Assembly (NCBI GenBank): GCA_008534395.1
Contig: SHMQ01000032.1
Location: forward strand, 1-13,682
Length of the DNA stretch: 13,682 nt
DNA from: Candidatus Acidulodesulfobacterium acidiphilum
Lineage (GTDB): Bacteria > SZUA-79 > Acidulodesulfobacterales > Acidulodesulfobacteraceae
Direction of reading: 5' to 3'
The notes beneath the pieces were generated by a model, which did no database searches, was not told the DNA's origin, and worked only from the letters and a program-made list of their open reading frames with translations. The first letter of the stretch is position 1, and every line of letters begins with the position of its first letter. Shown here one piece after another: positions 1-6,261 of this stretch. The position numbers and the translations under genes were made by a program.

Positions 1-56
1 TATCATATATATGAATATCAATATATAATAATATTATCATTTTTGCATATTAAATA

Positions 57-1271
57 TCAACCTTTTTTTGCAAAATTTACAACGTCGAAGGCTGGGAGGT
101 ATATAGCAAGGATAATAAATAAAACGGTGCCGAAAATTATGGTAAGCAGTATCGGTTCTATACTGGCATGCAACATGCTTATGCGGTGGTCTAACTCTTC
201 GTCGAAATAGTCTGCTACCCTGGCAAGCATTTCGTCTACCTGCCCAGTTTCTTCTCCTATGCCTAACATCTGAATAATTATGCCGGAAAATATTTCGGAA
301 TTTTTAAAACTCTCCGTTATGGATTTACCTTTTGAAACGTCGGATTGAATATCGTCTATTTTTTTTAAAATAAATTTGTTGCCGGTTTCGTTTTTTACTA
401 ATTCAAAAACTTTATTTACCGGAAGTCCGCTTTTATATAAAATTCCAAATATTCTAACGAATCTGCTCATTGCCGATTTATAAAAAATAGTCCCGAATAT
501 CGGCATCTTTAGTTTGCATTTATCCCACAAAGGTTTTCCGTAAGAGGAATTTAAATAAATCGCCGCGCCTGCGATAAATATAACCGCACCAAGAAATAAC
601 GACAGCCATTCGTTTACGAAAAAATTGGATAAACTTACGAGAACTTTGGTTTCTATAGGAAGTTTTACGTTAAATTTATTATAAAAAGACGTAAAGCTGG
701 GCATAATAAAACCTAAAAAAATTACTAACGCTATTACGATTAAGGAAACGACTATCTTTGGATAAAACACCGCTCTTTTAACTTTAGCTTTAACGGTTAT
801 TTCTTTTTCCGTTAAAAGAGCAAGTTTTACCAGCGTGTCGTATAAAAGACCGCTCGATTCTCCAATCTCAACCATATTGACGTAAATTTCGGAAAAAATT
901 TTGGGATGTTTAGCTAAACTCTTAGATAAAGTCATTCCGTTTTCTACGTCAAACTTAATCTTCAAAAGCACTTCTCTAAACTTTCTGTTTCTCGTAAATT
1001 CTATTAACAATTCAAGGCTTTTGCTTATAGACACGCCCGACTGGTAAAGAACTGCAAGCTGTCTTGAAAAAACTACTACGTCTTTTTTTGTAACGCTGTA
1101 AAATGCAGGAAAAAAATCTTTCAGATAAAAGCTCGAAGTTTCTTCTATGGATATAGGAATGAGTTTTAAATCCTCTATCTGCTTTTCTGCTAAAACTGCG
1201 GTAGAAGATTCTATTTTGCCGGTTACGAATTCTCCGCGCCTGTCTTTTGCCCTGTAATTATAAATAGCCAT
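57..1271 (-). CDS. Type II secretion/type IV pilus inner-membrane platform protein (GspF/PilC family)
   Basis: Polytopic inner-membrane protein that in this family anchors the assembly ATPase and organises pseudopilus or pilus extension. The 404-aa length matches the family. Two homologous T2SSF domains are visible at about residues 68-190 and 270-392, each carrying the family hallmark (MVEIGESSG at 133-141, MLGIGEETGQ at 335-344). Hydrophobic spans lie at about 172-193, 222-241 and 370-394. The N-terminus (MAIYNYRAKDRRGEF) is the usual start of PilC/GspF proteins and fixes the start. It follows aroD by 31 nt and is probably the last gene of that unit; I see no clear Shine-Dalgarno. No ATPase, pilin or secretin gene is in the window, so pilus and secretion roles cannot be told apart. 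Family assignment is firm, subtype open. Confidence 0.93.
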   Translation of the reverse strand: MAIYNYRAKDRRGEFVTGKIESSTAVLAEKQIEDLKLIPISIEETSSFYLKDFFPAFYSVTKKDVVVFSRQLAVLYQSGVSISKSLELLIEFTRNRKFREVLLKIKFDVENGMTLSKSLAKHPKIFSEIYVNMVEIGESSGLLYDTLVKLALLTEKEITVKAKVKRAVFYPKIVVSLIVIALVIFLGFIMPSFTSFYNKFNVKLPIETKVLVSLSNFFVNEWLSLFLGAVIFIAGAAIYLNSSYGKPLWDKCKLKMPIFGTIFYKSAMSRFVRIFGILYKSGLPVNKVFELVKNETGNKFILKKIDDIQSDVSKGKSITESFKNSEIFSGIIIQMLGIGEETGQVDEMLARVADYFDEELDHRISMLHASIEPILLTIIFGTVLFIILAIYLPAFDVVNFAKKG

Positions 1272-1302
1272 AATAAAAATATTATACTTTTTTATATTAA
1301 TG

Positions 1303-2238
1303 TCATTGCGCCGTCTTGCTTAAAAATCTTACAGTTTCATACAAATCGTCCGGCTCGATTTGCCCGGGTGCGGTAATTCCGAAAGGAGAAGAACAGTATG
1401 CGAGATATGACCCGTTAATCAAAGAAGATGCTCTGGTAACCGCCCCTTTTTTGCCCATTCCGAAAATTATAAATTCGGGAAAAACTTTTTCGTCGGTCGA
1501 TTTTATGGATCGTATCTTTATATTTTTTTCCGAAACCGCCAAAACGTCTTCATCCGATATTGCCATATCGGAAAGTTTAAAATAGTCGGCTTTAAAATAG
1601 CTTGAATCCAAATAATATCTGACCGCATCGAGCAGTTCTATGCGTCCGTTAAAATCATGAATTGATAAAATAACCTGCGTTTTTTTTAAATGAGCGAATT
1701 TTACAAAATATTTTATGGCCTTCCGCTCTAAAATATCCAGTTCTATATCGCATATATCAATGCCTGCTTCTATAACAGACTTTAAAAATTTAATTCTTTG
1801 CGGTTCCGGTTCTGTTTCAGCCGCCGCAGTATCCACGACGTCAGCTTTATTAAGACTGCGTTTGCCGCCGTTCTCTTCTGTTTCTGCATCGGCATGCCGT
1901 TTTACAAATTTTTGCTTTTCCAAAAACGAAACGCATCTGTTTGAACCGTAAAAAGCGTCCCTGTTTGTTCCTATAGTTTTAATTCCTTTATCCTTGGCAT
2001 ATAAAATTATTTTTTTAATTTCGGAAAGAATGCTTTCTTCGTCAAAATTGCCGCCGGCTGAACCTGCGTATGAATTATCTCCGCTTTTACCGTTCATGCG
2101 GTTTAATCGTGCCGTTTCGGCAATCATATCAAACCTCAGTTCGATAAATTCGACGTCTTTGCTTTTAGCGTAGTCTATAGCGCCGTATGCTTCTTTTAAT
2201 ACCGTATTGCCTATCGACAGGCAGACTCTCGGTTTCAT
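1303..2238 (-). CDS. aroD: Type I 3-dehydroquinate dehydratase (AroD)
   Basis: Converts 3-dehydroquinate to 3-dehydroshikimate in the shikimate pathway through a Schiff-base lysine. Visible landmarks: ELRFD (33-37), T-N-R (91-93), DIELD (164-168), the SxHDF motif with the general-base His194, the Schiff-base Lys221 in ADYFKLS, a substrate-binding Arg269 and the C-terminal TAPGQI (289-294). At 311 aa it is some 60 residues longer than the E. coli enzyme (about 250). The surplus sits in two low-complexity insertions at about 43-70 (N/G/S-rich) and 107-149 (A/E/T/D-rich). Odd: where the family has T-x-R-x-x-x-E-G-G, this protein reads T-N-R-D-A-F-Y-G-S, so the conserved Glu aligns with Tyr97. 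The start overlaps the upstream tautomerase stop by 4 nt (ATGA), implying translational coupling. Assignment is good; full activity is less certain because of the missing Glu. Confidence 0.88.
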   Translation of the reverse strand: MKPRVCLSIGNTVLKEAYGAIDYAKSKDVEFIELRFDMIAETARLNRMNGKSGDNSYAGSAGGNFDEESILSEIKKIILYAKDKGIKTIGTNRDAFYGSNRCVSFLEKQKFVKRHADAETEENGGKRSLNKADVVDTAAAETEPEPQRIKFLKSVIEAGIDICDIELDILERKAIKYFVKFAHLKKTQVILSIHDFNGRIELLDAVRYYLDSSYFKADYFKLSDMAISDEDVLAVSEKNIKIRSIKSTDEKVFPEFIIFGMGKKGAVTRASSLINGSYLAYCSSPFGITAPGQIEPDDLYETVRFLSKTAQ

Positions 2239-2453
2239 TTATTCTCTTCCTTTTCCTTTCGCGCCTTTATCTTATCGCAGGCCAGTTCCCCGCCGAGTCC
2301 CCACTCGTCCGAAGGAAACTCTTCGACTACTACCCATACGTTACTTTCGTCTATGCTTAAACTTTCGGAAACGCTTTTGGTTATAGACTTAATTAATTTT
2401 TTTTTCTGCTCTTTAGTTCTTCCTTCAAGCATCTTAACCGATACGAAAGGCAT
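2235..2453 (-). CDS. 4-oxalocrotonate tautomerase-family small protein
   Basis: 72-aa member of the tautomerase superfamily, whose members use an N-terminal proline, exposed after Met removal, as catalytic base; they normally assemble as hexamers. The sequence starts MPFVSVKMLEGRT, giving mature Pro1 and an Arg at mature position 11. It has the family's WVVVEEFPSDEWGLGG stretch (about 41-56) near the end of the monomer core. A Lys/Glu-rich C-terminal tail makes it about ten residues longer than the classical 62-residue enzyme. A strong Shine-Dalgarno (AAAGGAGA) stands about 8 nt before the ATG, and a sigma-70 promoter lies further upstream. It overlaps aroD by 4 nt. Natural substrate unknown; with no aromatic-degradation genes beside it, a catabolic 4-oxalocrotonate role should not be assumed. 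Confidence 0.88.
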   Translation of the reverse strand: MPFVSVKMLEGRTKEQKKKLIKSITKSVSESLSIDESNVWVVVEEFPSDEWGLGGELACDKIKARKEKEENK

Positions 2454-2507
2454 AATTTTTTCTCCTTTACTTATTTGCGATAGTTAATATATAATTTTGT
2501 TTAAAAA

Positions 2508-2536
2508 ATTATAACAAAAATAATATTTTTTAACAA
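2508..2536 (-). promoter_or_regulatory. Sigma-70-type promoter for the tautomerase-aroD-gspF/pilC unit
   Basis: Read on the minus strand, TTGTTA (2536-2531) is followed by exactly 17 nt and a perfect TATAAT (2513-2508). Transcription should start near 2501, giving a leader of about 48 nt before the tautomerase ATG at 2453. The -10 is perfect, the -35 matches 4 of 6 and the spacing is optimal. It diverges from the chemoreceptor promoter at 2651-2677; the stretch between them (about 115 bp) is AT-rich and shows no gene. Confidence 0.72.
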
Positions 2537-2650
2537 CGGCTTTAAGATTTTATTTTGCGTATACGAAAAGAAACAATTAACGATAAAAGATTTTACATAA
2601 AATTAATCTGACGTCTTTTTCTAAATCCAATTTTATTTAAGGTTAATCGT

Positions 2651-2677
2651 TATAGTTTTTTTATATAATGCCGATTA
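2651..2677 (+). promoter_or_regulatory. Sigma-28 (FliA)-like promoter for the chemoreceptor gene
   Basis: TATAGTTT at 2651-2658, an 11-nt spacer (2659-2669) and GCCGATTA at 2670-2677. The flagellar sigma-28 consensus is TAAAGTTT-N11-GCCGATAA, so each half matches 7 of 8 and the spacing is exact. Transcription would start near 2684-2690, leaving a leader of about 55-60 nt before the ATG at 2746. The spacer also contains TATAAT (2664-2669), so residual sigma-70 use is possible, but no matching -35 is evident. Chemoreceptors are classic late flagellar genes, which fits. Confidence 0.75.
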
Positions 2678-2745
2678 TATGAATAAATAATAAAAATTTA
2701 TATAACTATTGCAATATATATAATGTCTTAGGGAGGAGAAGATTT

Positions 2746-4440
2746 ATGCTTAAAACTTTAAAATCCAAGCTTTATTTCATCGCTGCCGCCGGTTTTATTT
2801 TTATCTTGATAGTAAACCTGTTTTTAATTTATTTTTCAAACGGTTTAAAAAACGAAATGATAAACTCCGGCGTTATTTCCGGCACTTCGACGGGAATTAA
2901 AACCTTTAAAGGAAATCTCCTGCAGATTATTTTTTTATCCCGCATAAAAATGCTCAAAATGAATGCGGTAAAATCTAAAAAAGCAAAAGCGCGGATTGAA
3001 AAATCTTACGACGCAAAGATTCTAAAATTAGTTGCCGCGTCAAAACCTATATATCGAAACGTAAGCAACGCTCTTACCGGATACACCGTTGGATTTGCAA
3101 AAGTTAAATCGGCAGTCGTCTTCGGCGAGCCAAAGTCGAAACTTAACGAATTTTCGTCGCAAAAAACCGCATTGCTGTTAAAAAGCCTTAAAAATAAATT
3201 TTATATATTCCGTCCCATAGTGGGAAGACTGCTAAAATACCCTCTTCTTCTTGGCGGCGCTATGAGCACCAAATATTTCGACAGCCAGCTTGATCCTATG
3301 GTTTCCCAAATTTCCCAGATTAGCGTCATCGTAAATAAATCTTATTATAAAAAGGTAAAATTGCTGGATTATATATTCATAGCATTCCCTATCGTATTTT
3401 TAATAGGAGCGCTGATAGTAATTTTATATTTTAAAAATTCCGTCATAAAGGTCTTAAACTTGGTGGACGAAAAAATCAAGCAGATCGCCAAGGGCGACCT
3501 TACCTCAAAAATCAAAATATCCGGCGTCCATAAAGAAAGCGAAATAGGCATCCTTATAGAACAGGTCAACAGCTTGGTAGATTCTTTATCCGGCAACGTA
3601 AAAGGCATCGTCAACACTTCCAACTCCTTAAGCTCGCAGTCCGAACAGCTTAATTCCTCTTCGAGAGAGTTCGAAAAGACCATAGAACAGATGAGGGAAA
3701 AAGCGTCCCGCATAATAGAATCCATTAAACAGATGTCTATAGCAATAATAGAAGTAGCAAAGAACTCTTCCTCTTCCGCCCAGAAAGCTCAGGAAACGGA
3801 AAAGGTCGTCGATTACGGCACTAAGTCGGTTCAGGACGTGGCGAGAGAGATGAAAAACATTGAAAAAACCGTATCCGCCGTTTCCGCCACTATTACCGAA
3901 CTAGGTTCTTCTTCCGAAAAAATAGGCGAAATCATAGGCGTAATTAACGACATAGCCGACCAGACTAATCTTCTAGCCTTAAACGCCGCCATAGAAGCCG
4001 CCAGAGCCGGAGAACAGGGAAGAGGTTTTGCCGTAGTAGCCGACGAGGTAAGAAAGCTGGCCGAAAGAACCACAAAAGCTACAAAAGAGATAGAGGCTAT
4101 GATACTTAGCATACAAAGAAACACTCAGGATGCGGTTACCTCTATGCAGAAAGGAAAAGAGGAAGTCTCCAAGGGAGCCGAGATTGCCGGAAAATCCGCC
4201 GAAGCTATATCCAACATAAATTCTTTAATGCTCAAACTAAAAGAGATGATAACGCAGATTGCCACCGCTTCTGAGGAGCAGTCGCAGGTTAGCGAAGAGA
4301 TATCTCTTTCATCCGAAGAAATAATTAAAGCACAGGACAACGCGCAGGCCGGTTCCAGGCAGGTCATAGCCTCTTCGGAAGAACTTGGGAGAATGGCTTT
4401 GGATTTGTCAAATATGGTAAGGATGTTTAAGACGGCGTAA
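2746..4440 (+). CDS. Methyl-accepting chemotaxis protein (transmembrane chemoreceptor)
   Basis: 564-aa chemoreceptor passing a periplasmic signal to the CheA/CheW array. Order: cytoplasmic basic start, TM1 about 9-30, periplasmic sensor about 31-206, TM2 about 207-229, HAMP about 230-283, then a long Ser/Ala/Glu/Gln-rich helical signalling domain to the end. The kinase-control tip is nearly canonical at 396-442 ([22 protein letters not shown], then [18 protein letters not shown]). Flanking helices with E/Q pairs supply likely methylation sites. It lacks a C-terminal NWETF-like pentapeptide, so CheR would not be tethered there. The sensor domain (K/S/L-rich, with [15 protein letters not shown] about 115-129) belongs to no fold I recognise, so the ligand is unknown. 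The start is set by a strong GGGAGGAG Shine-Dalgarno at 2731-2738. The gene stands alone, divergent from the tautomerase unit. Its signalling half is visibly more GC-rich than the sensor half. Confidence 0.96.
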   Translation: MLKTLKSKLYFIAAAGFIFILIVNLFLIYFSNGLKNEMINSGVISGTSTGIKTFKGNLLQIIFLSRIKMLKMNAVKSKKAKARIEKSYDAKILKLVAASKPIYRNVSNALTGYTVGFAKVKSAVVFGEPKSKLNEFSSQKTALLLKSLKNKFYIFRPIVGRLLKYPLLLGGAMSTKYFDSQLDPMVSQISQISVIVNKSYYKKVKLLDYIFIAFPIVFLIGALIVILYFKNSVIKVLNLVDEKIKQIAKGDLTSKIKISGVHKESEIGILIEQVNSLVDSLSGNVKGIVNTSNSLSSQSEQLNSSSREFEKTIEQMREKASRIIESIKQMSIAIIEVAKNSSSSAQKAQETEKVVDYGTKSVQDVAREMKNIEKTVSAVSATITELGSSSEKIGEIIGVINDIADQTNLLALNAAIEAARAGEQGRGFAVVADEVRKLAERTTKATKEIEAMILSIQRNTQDAVTSMQKGKEEVSKGAEIAGKSAEAISNINSLMLKLKEMITQIATASEEQSQVSEEISLSSEEIIKAQDNAQAGSRQVIASSEELGRMALDLSNMVRMFKTA

Positions 4441-4465
4441 TTTTTTAAAAAAATTCTAAAAAAAA

Positions 4466-4494
4466 TTGATTTTTTGAATTTTATGTTTTATAAT
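4466..4494 (+). promoter_or_regulatory. Strong sigma-70 promoter with A-tract UP-like element, driving a short transcript
   Basis: TTGATT at 4466-4471, 17-nt spacer, perfect TATAAT at 4489-4494. The -35 is preceded by A-tracts (4447-4453 and 4458-4465) that resemble an UP element. The predicted start is near 4501, at GG. No ORF of useful length follows; an intrinsic terminator comes 50 nt later. It sits 26 nt after the chemoreceptor stop codon, so it is not that gene's promoter. Confidence 0.7.
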
Positions 4495-4500
4495 TAAAAT

Positions 4501-4587
4501 GGAAGAGGTTTTATGTTTTCATCTTAACTCCTCGATGTAATGTCCTCCTAACCTGCCGGTTACCAACTACTTCCGGCAGGTTTTTTT
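4501..4587 (+). ncRNA. Candidate small regulatory RNA of about 85 nt
   Basis: The interval is bounded by its own sigma-70 promoter (4466-4494) and ends at a strong intrinsic terminator (4551-4587), so an RNA of about 85 nt starting GGAAGAGG is predicted. It holds two CU-rich stretches, CTCCTC (4528-4533) and TCCTCC (4543-4548), both complementary to Shine-Dalgarno cores. The 5' GAGG (4505-4508) can pair with CCTC (4530-4533), which could mask one of them. Coding potential is trivial: ATG TTT TCA TCT TAA at 4513-4527 and a start-stop ATGTAA at 4535-4540. I recognise no known RNA family. The alternative is that this is simply an extended 3' end of the chemoreceptor mRNA, but the near-consensus promoter argues for an independent gene. 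Confidence 0.55.
4551..4587 (+). terminator. Rho-independent terminator
   Basis: Perfect 9-bp GC-rich stem: ACCTGCCGG (4551-4559) pairs with CCGGCAGGT (4573-4581), with a 13-nt loop, followed at once by a T7 tract (4581-4587). It is oriented to stop plus-strand transcription, ending both the predicted small RNA and read-through from the chemoreceptor gene. Confidence 0.9.
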
Positions 4588-4774
4588 ATTTTATATGTGC
4601 TTTTTCGCATAATAAATTTCACATCTCCGCTTACCTAAGTCCAAAAATCTAAAAACTTTATTCAAGGAAGTGGAATATCTAAATTTTTACATATTTTTAG
4701 TGGCAAGATTATCGTCTATCTTGATGAAATATCTTAAGATAGTCTGGAAAGACTTATTTATAGAGGTTTTAAAC
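4588..4774. other. Non-coding gap between terminator and tRNA, with a cluster of small palindromes
   Basis: No convincing gene. A plus-strand frame stays open through much of it and runs into the tRNA, but has no ribosome site and an ATG only late. It contains a perfect 12-bp palindrome TATCTTAAGATA (4730-4741), an overlapping inverted repeat CTATCTT (4716-4722)/AAGATAG (4736-4742), and a small hairpin AGTCT-GGAA-AGACT (4741-4754). These lie just beyond the 3' end of the tRNA transcript but lack the T-tract of a standard terminator. With 4441-4500 and the small RNA it makes up the 334-base stretch between the chemoreceptor gene and the tRNA. Confidence 0.5.
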
Positions 4775-4850
4775 TGGCTCCCCGAGACGGATTCGAACCA
4801 TCGACCCAGTGATTAACAGTCACTTGCTCTGCCGGCTGAGCTATCGGGGA
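4775..4850 (-). tRNA. tRNA-Asn (anticodon GUU)
   Basis: 76-nt cloverleaf on the minus strand including an encoded CCA. The acceptor stem TCCCCGA pairs with TCGGGGA. The D arm contains AGCTCAG...AGAGC. The anticodon stem AGTGA/TCACT closes the loop CTGTTAA with GTT at positions 34-36, and the T arm has GGTTCGAATCC. U1-A72 and discriminator G73 agree with bacterial tRNA-Asn. I see no duplicated 3' end nearby that would mark an integrated element. Confidence 0.97.
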
Positions 4851-4896
4851 ATATAGAATGAATAATGTTATGAATTGCACTAATAACTGATAAGAT

Positions 4897-4925
4897 AGTA
4901 TAAATAAAAATTGCCTTCTTGTCAA
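4897..4925 (-). promoter_or_regulatory. Sigma-70 promoter of tRNA-Asn
   Basis: On the minus strand, a perfect TTGACA (4925-4920), a 17-nt spacer and TATACT (4902-4897). The start is predicted near 4890, giving a precursor leader of about 40 nt before the mature tRNA. A second TTGAC-containing copy of the same local sequence lies just upstream (direct repeat GTCAATATTT at 4921-4930 and 4943-4952). Confidence 0.8.
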
Positions 4926-4955
4926 TATTTTTATTGCGCCGCGTCAATATTTATT

Positions 4956-5183
4956 TTATTCGTTAAAATATTTTAGCACTAATACCGCGGAAAGCAAAAC
5001 TCCAGCGGAAAGTATAAGAAAATACAGGACGCTCTGTACGGCTATACCGACGACTAAATATAAAATCAAAATAACGCGCTTAATTTTTTTTAACTCTTCG
5101 TCCCTCAGCAAAAAACCGGTAATAAACGCAACTATAATGTAAATCGCCGACTCTATAATAACGGCGTCTATATTTATATTCAT
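4956..5183 (-). CDS. Small hypothetical membrane protein
   Basis: 75 residues, very hydrophobic, family not recognised. Two to three membrane segments can be seen at about 8-26, 37-55 and 55-70, with a short charged loop (RDEELKKIKR, about 27-36) between the first two and a short polar end. It lies 89 nt downstream of the UDP-glucuronate decarboxylase gene on the same strand and upstream of the tRNA promoter. No Shine-Dalgarno precedes the ATG, and the upstream DNA is almost pure A/T, so expression is less certain than for its neighbours. The clear TM-loop-TM layout makes it likelier than chance to be a real protein. Nothing indicates function. Confidence 0.55.
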   Translation of the reverse strand: MNINIDAVIIESAIYIIVAFITGFLLRDEELKKIKRVILILYLVVGIAVQSVLYFLILSAGVLLSAVLVLKYFNE

Positions 5184-5272
5184 AGTAAAAAATTTTTATA
5201 TATATTTATGGTTTATATTATATTCCGCATATTATTTTACGATTATTTTACGTGGTTTTATTATATTTTATT

Positions 5273-6208
5273 TTATCGCGATATTACTTTCTTAAAATAT
5301 TCTACGGTTTTTTTAATTCCGCTTTCTATATCTACCTTAGGGTTATATCCTAGTTTAGTTTTTGCAAGCGTTAAATCGGGATTTCTCTGTATAGGGTCGT
5401 CTTTAGGCAGTTCTACTAATTTAATTTTCGATTTCGACCCGGTTAGCCGTAAAACTAAATCTGCAAAATCCGATATTGTAAATTCGTAGTTATTTCCCAT
5501 ATTAACCGGTCCGGTAAATCCGCTTTTATCGTTAATGAAGAGCATAATTCCGTCGATTAAATCGGATACGTAGCAGAAAGAACGCGTCTGTTTTCCGTCT
5601 CCGTAAACGGTTAAATCTTGCCCTCTTAGAGCCTGAACGATAAAATTGGAAACTACCCTGCCGTCGTTTTCGAGCATTTTAGGTCCGTACGTATTAAAAA
5701 CCCTTATTACTTTTATATCCGTTCCGTACTGCCTGCGGTAATCGAACATAATAGTTTCGGCCGCTCTTTTTCCTTCGTCGTAGCAAGACCTTATAGAAAC
5801 GGGATTAACGTTGCCGTTGTAATTTTCCGGCTGCGGATGAACAGACGGAGAACCGTAAACTTCGGATGTAGAAGTATGAAGAACCGGTATTTTAAGGCGT
5901 CTTGCGTTTTCCATGACGTTAAATATGCCGAAAACGTTGTCTTTCATAGTTTTCAAAGGGTCTCTCTGATAATGCGGGACGGATGCAGGACAAGCAAGGT
6001 TGACGATAAAATCGGCTTCTATGTTAAAAGGCAGGCTGATATCCCACCTTATTAATTCAAAAGACGGATTTTCGATAAATTCTTTTATATTATTTTTAGA
6101 GCCGGTATAAAAATTATCCATACATAAAACTTCATGACCTTCGTTTAAAAGCCTTTCGCATAAATTAGAGCCTATAAAACCCGCTCCTCCCGTTACAAGT
6201 ATCCGCAT
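5273..6208 (-). CDS. UDP-glucuronate decarboxylase (UDP-xylose synthase, extended SDR family)
   Basis: NAD-dependent enzyme turning UDP-glucuronate into UDP-xylose for surface polysaccharide or glycan assembly. A Rossmann GGAGFIG motif is at 7-13 and a cofactor-binding DNFYTG at 31-36. The UXS-specific blocks follow: ACPASVPHYQRDPLKT (72-87), TSEVYG (114-119) followed by VHPQPE, RSCYDEGKR (140-148) with the catalytic Tyr143 and Lys147, RVFNTYGP (169-176), and DDPIQRNPD (270-278) with the Arg expected in decarboxylases. The 311-aa length is normal. A strong GGAGGAT Shine-Dalgarno lies about 9 nt before the ATG. It follows cbiH by 53 nt on the same strand with no terminator seen between, so it may be transcribed with the corrinoid genes although unrelated in function. 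A related 4-epimerase is the alternative, but these blocks favour UXS. Confidence 0.92.
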   Translation of the reverse strand: MRILVTGGAGFIGSNLCERLLNEGHEVLCMDNFYTGSKNNIKEFIENPSFELIRWDISLPFNIEADFIVNLACPASVPHYQRDPLKTMKDNVFGIFNVMENARRLKIPVLHTSTSEVYGSPSVHPQPENYNGNVNPVSIRSCYDEGKRAAETIMFDYRRQYGTDIKVIRVFNTYGPKMLENDGRVVSNFIVQALRGQDLTVYGDGKQTRSFCYVSDLIDGIMLFINDKSGFTGPVNMGNNYEFTISDFADLVLRLTGSKSKIKLVELPKDDPIQRNPDLTLAKTKLGYNPKVDIESGIKKTVEYFKKVISR

Positions 6209-6261
6209 AATTTAATTATCCTCCGTTTATTTTTTCAAATTAATTTTAATTTAATTTACGT

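Noticed and set aside
1-56. AT-rich left edge with short TATCA repeats as an origin or regulatory element
   Set aside because: Too short and too low in complexity to support a call; no stem with a T-tract and no recognisable box.
1274-1286. TATAAT just before the GspF/PilC start, suggesting a near-leaderless internal promoter
   Set aside because: No acceptable -35 at 16-18 nt spacing, and such hexamers are common in this AT-rich DNA.
2719-2724. Second TATAAT just before the chemoreceptor ribosome site
   Set aside because: A start from it would fall inside the Shine-Dalgarno; the sigma-28-like site upstream is far better placed.
4594-4813. Plus-strand open frame across the gap that runs into the tRNA (reads ...NWLPETDSNH...)
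   Set aside because: The end is the familiar artificial translation of a tRNA complement; there is no ribosome site, and the only ATG comes late. Not called as a gene.
4775-4850. tRNA-Asn as an integration site for a mobile element
   Set aside because: No integrase gene, no direct repeat of the tRNA 3' end and ordinary metabolic genes on the upstream side.
4926-4955. Possible hairpin (ATTGACG/CGCAAT) after the small membrane protein as a terminator
   Set aside because: The stem has a bulge and a 3-nt loop, and no T-tract follows on the minus strand.
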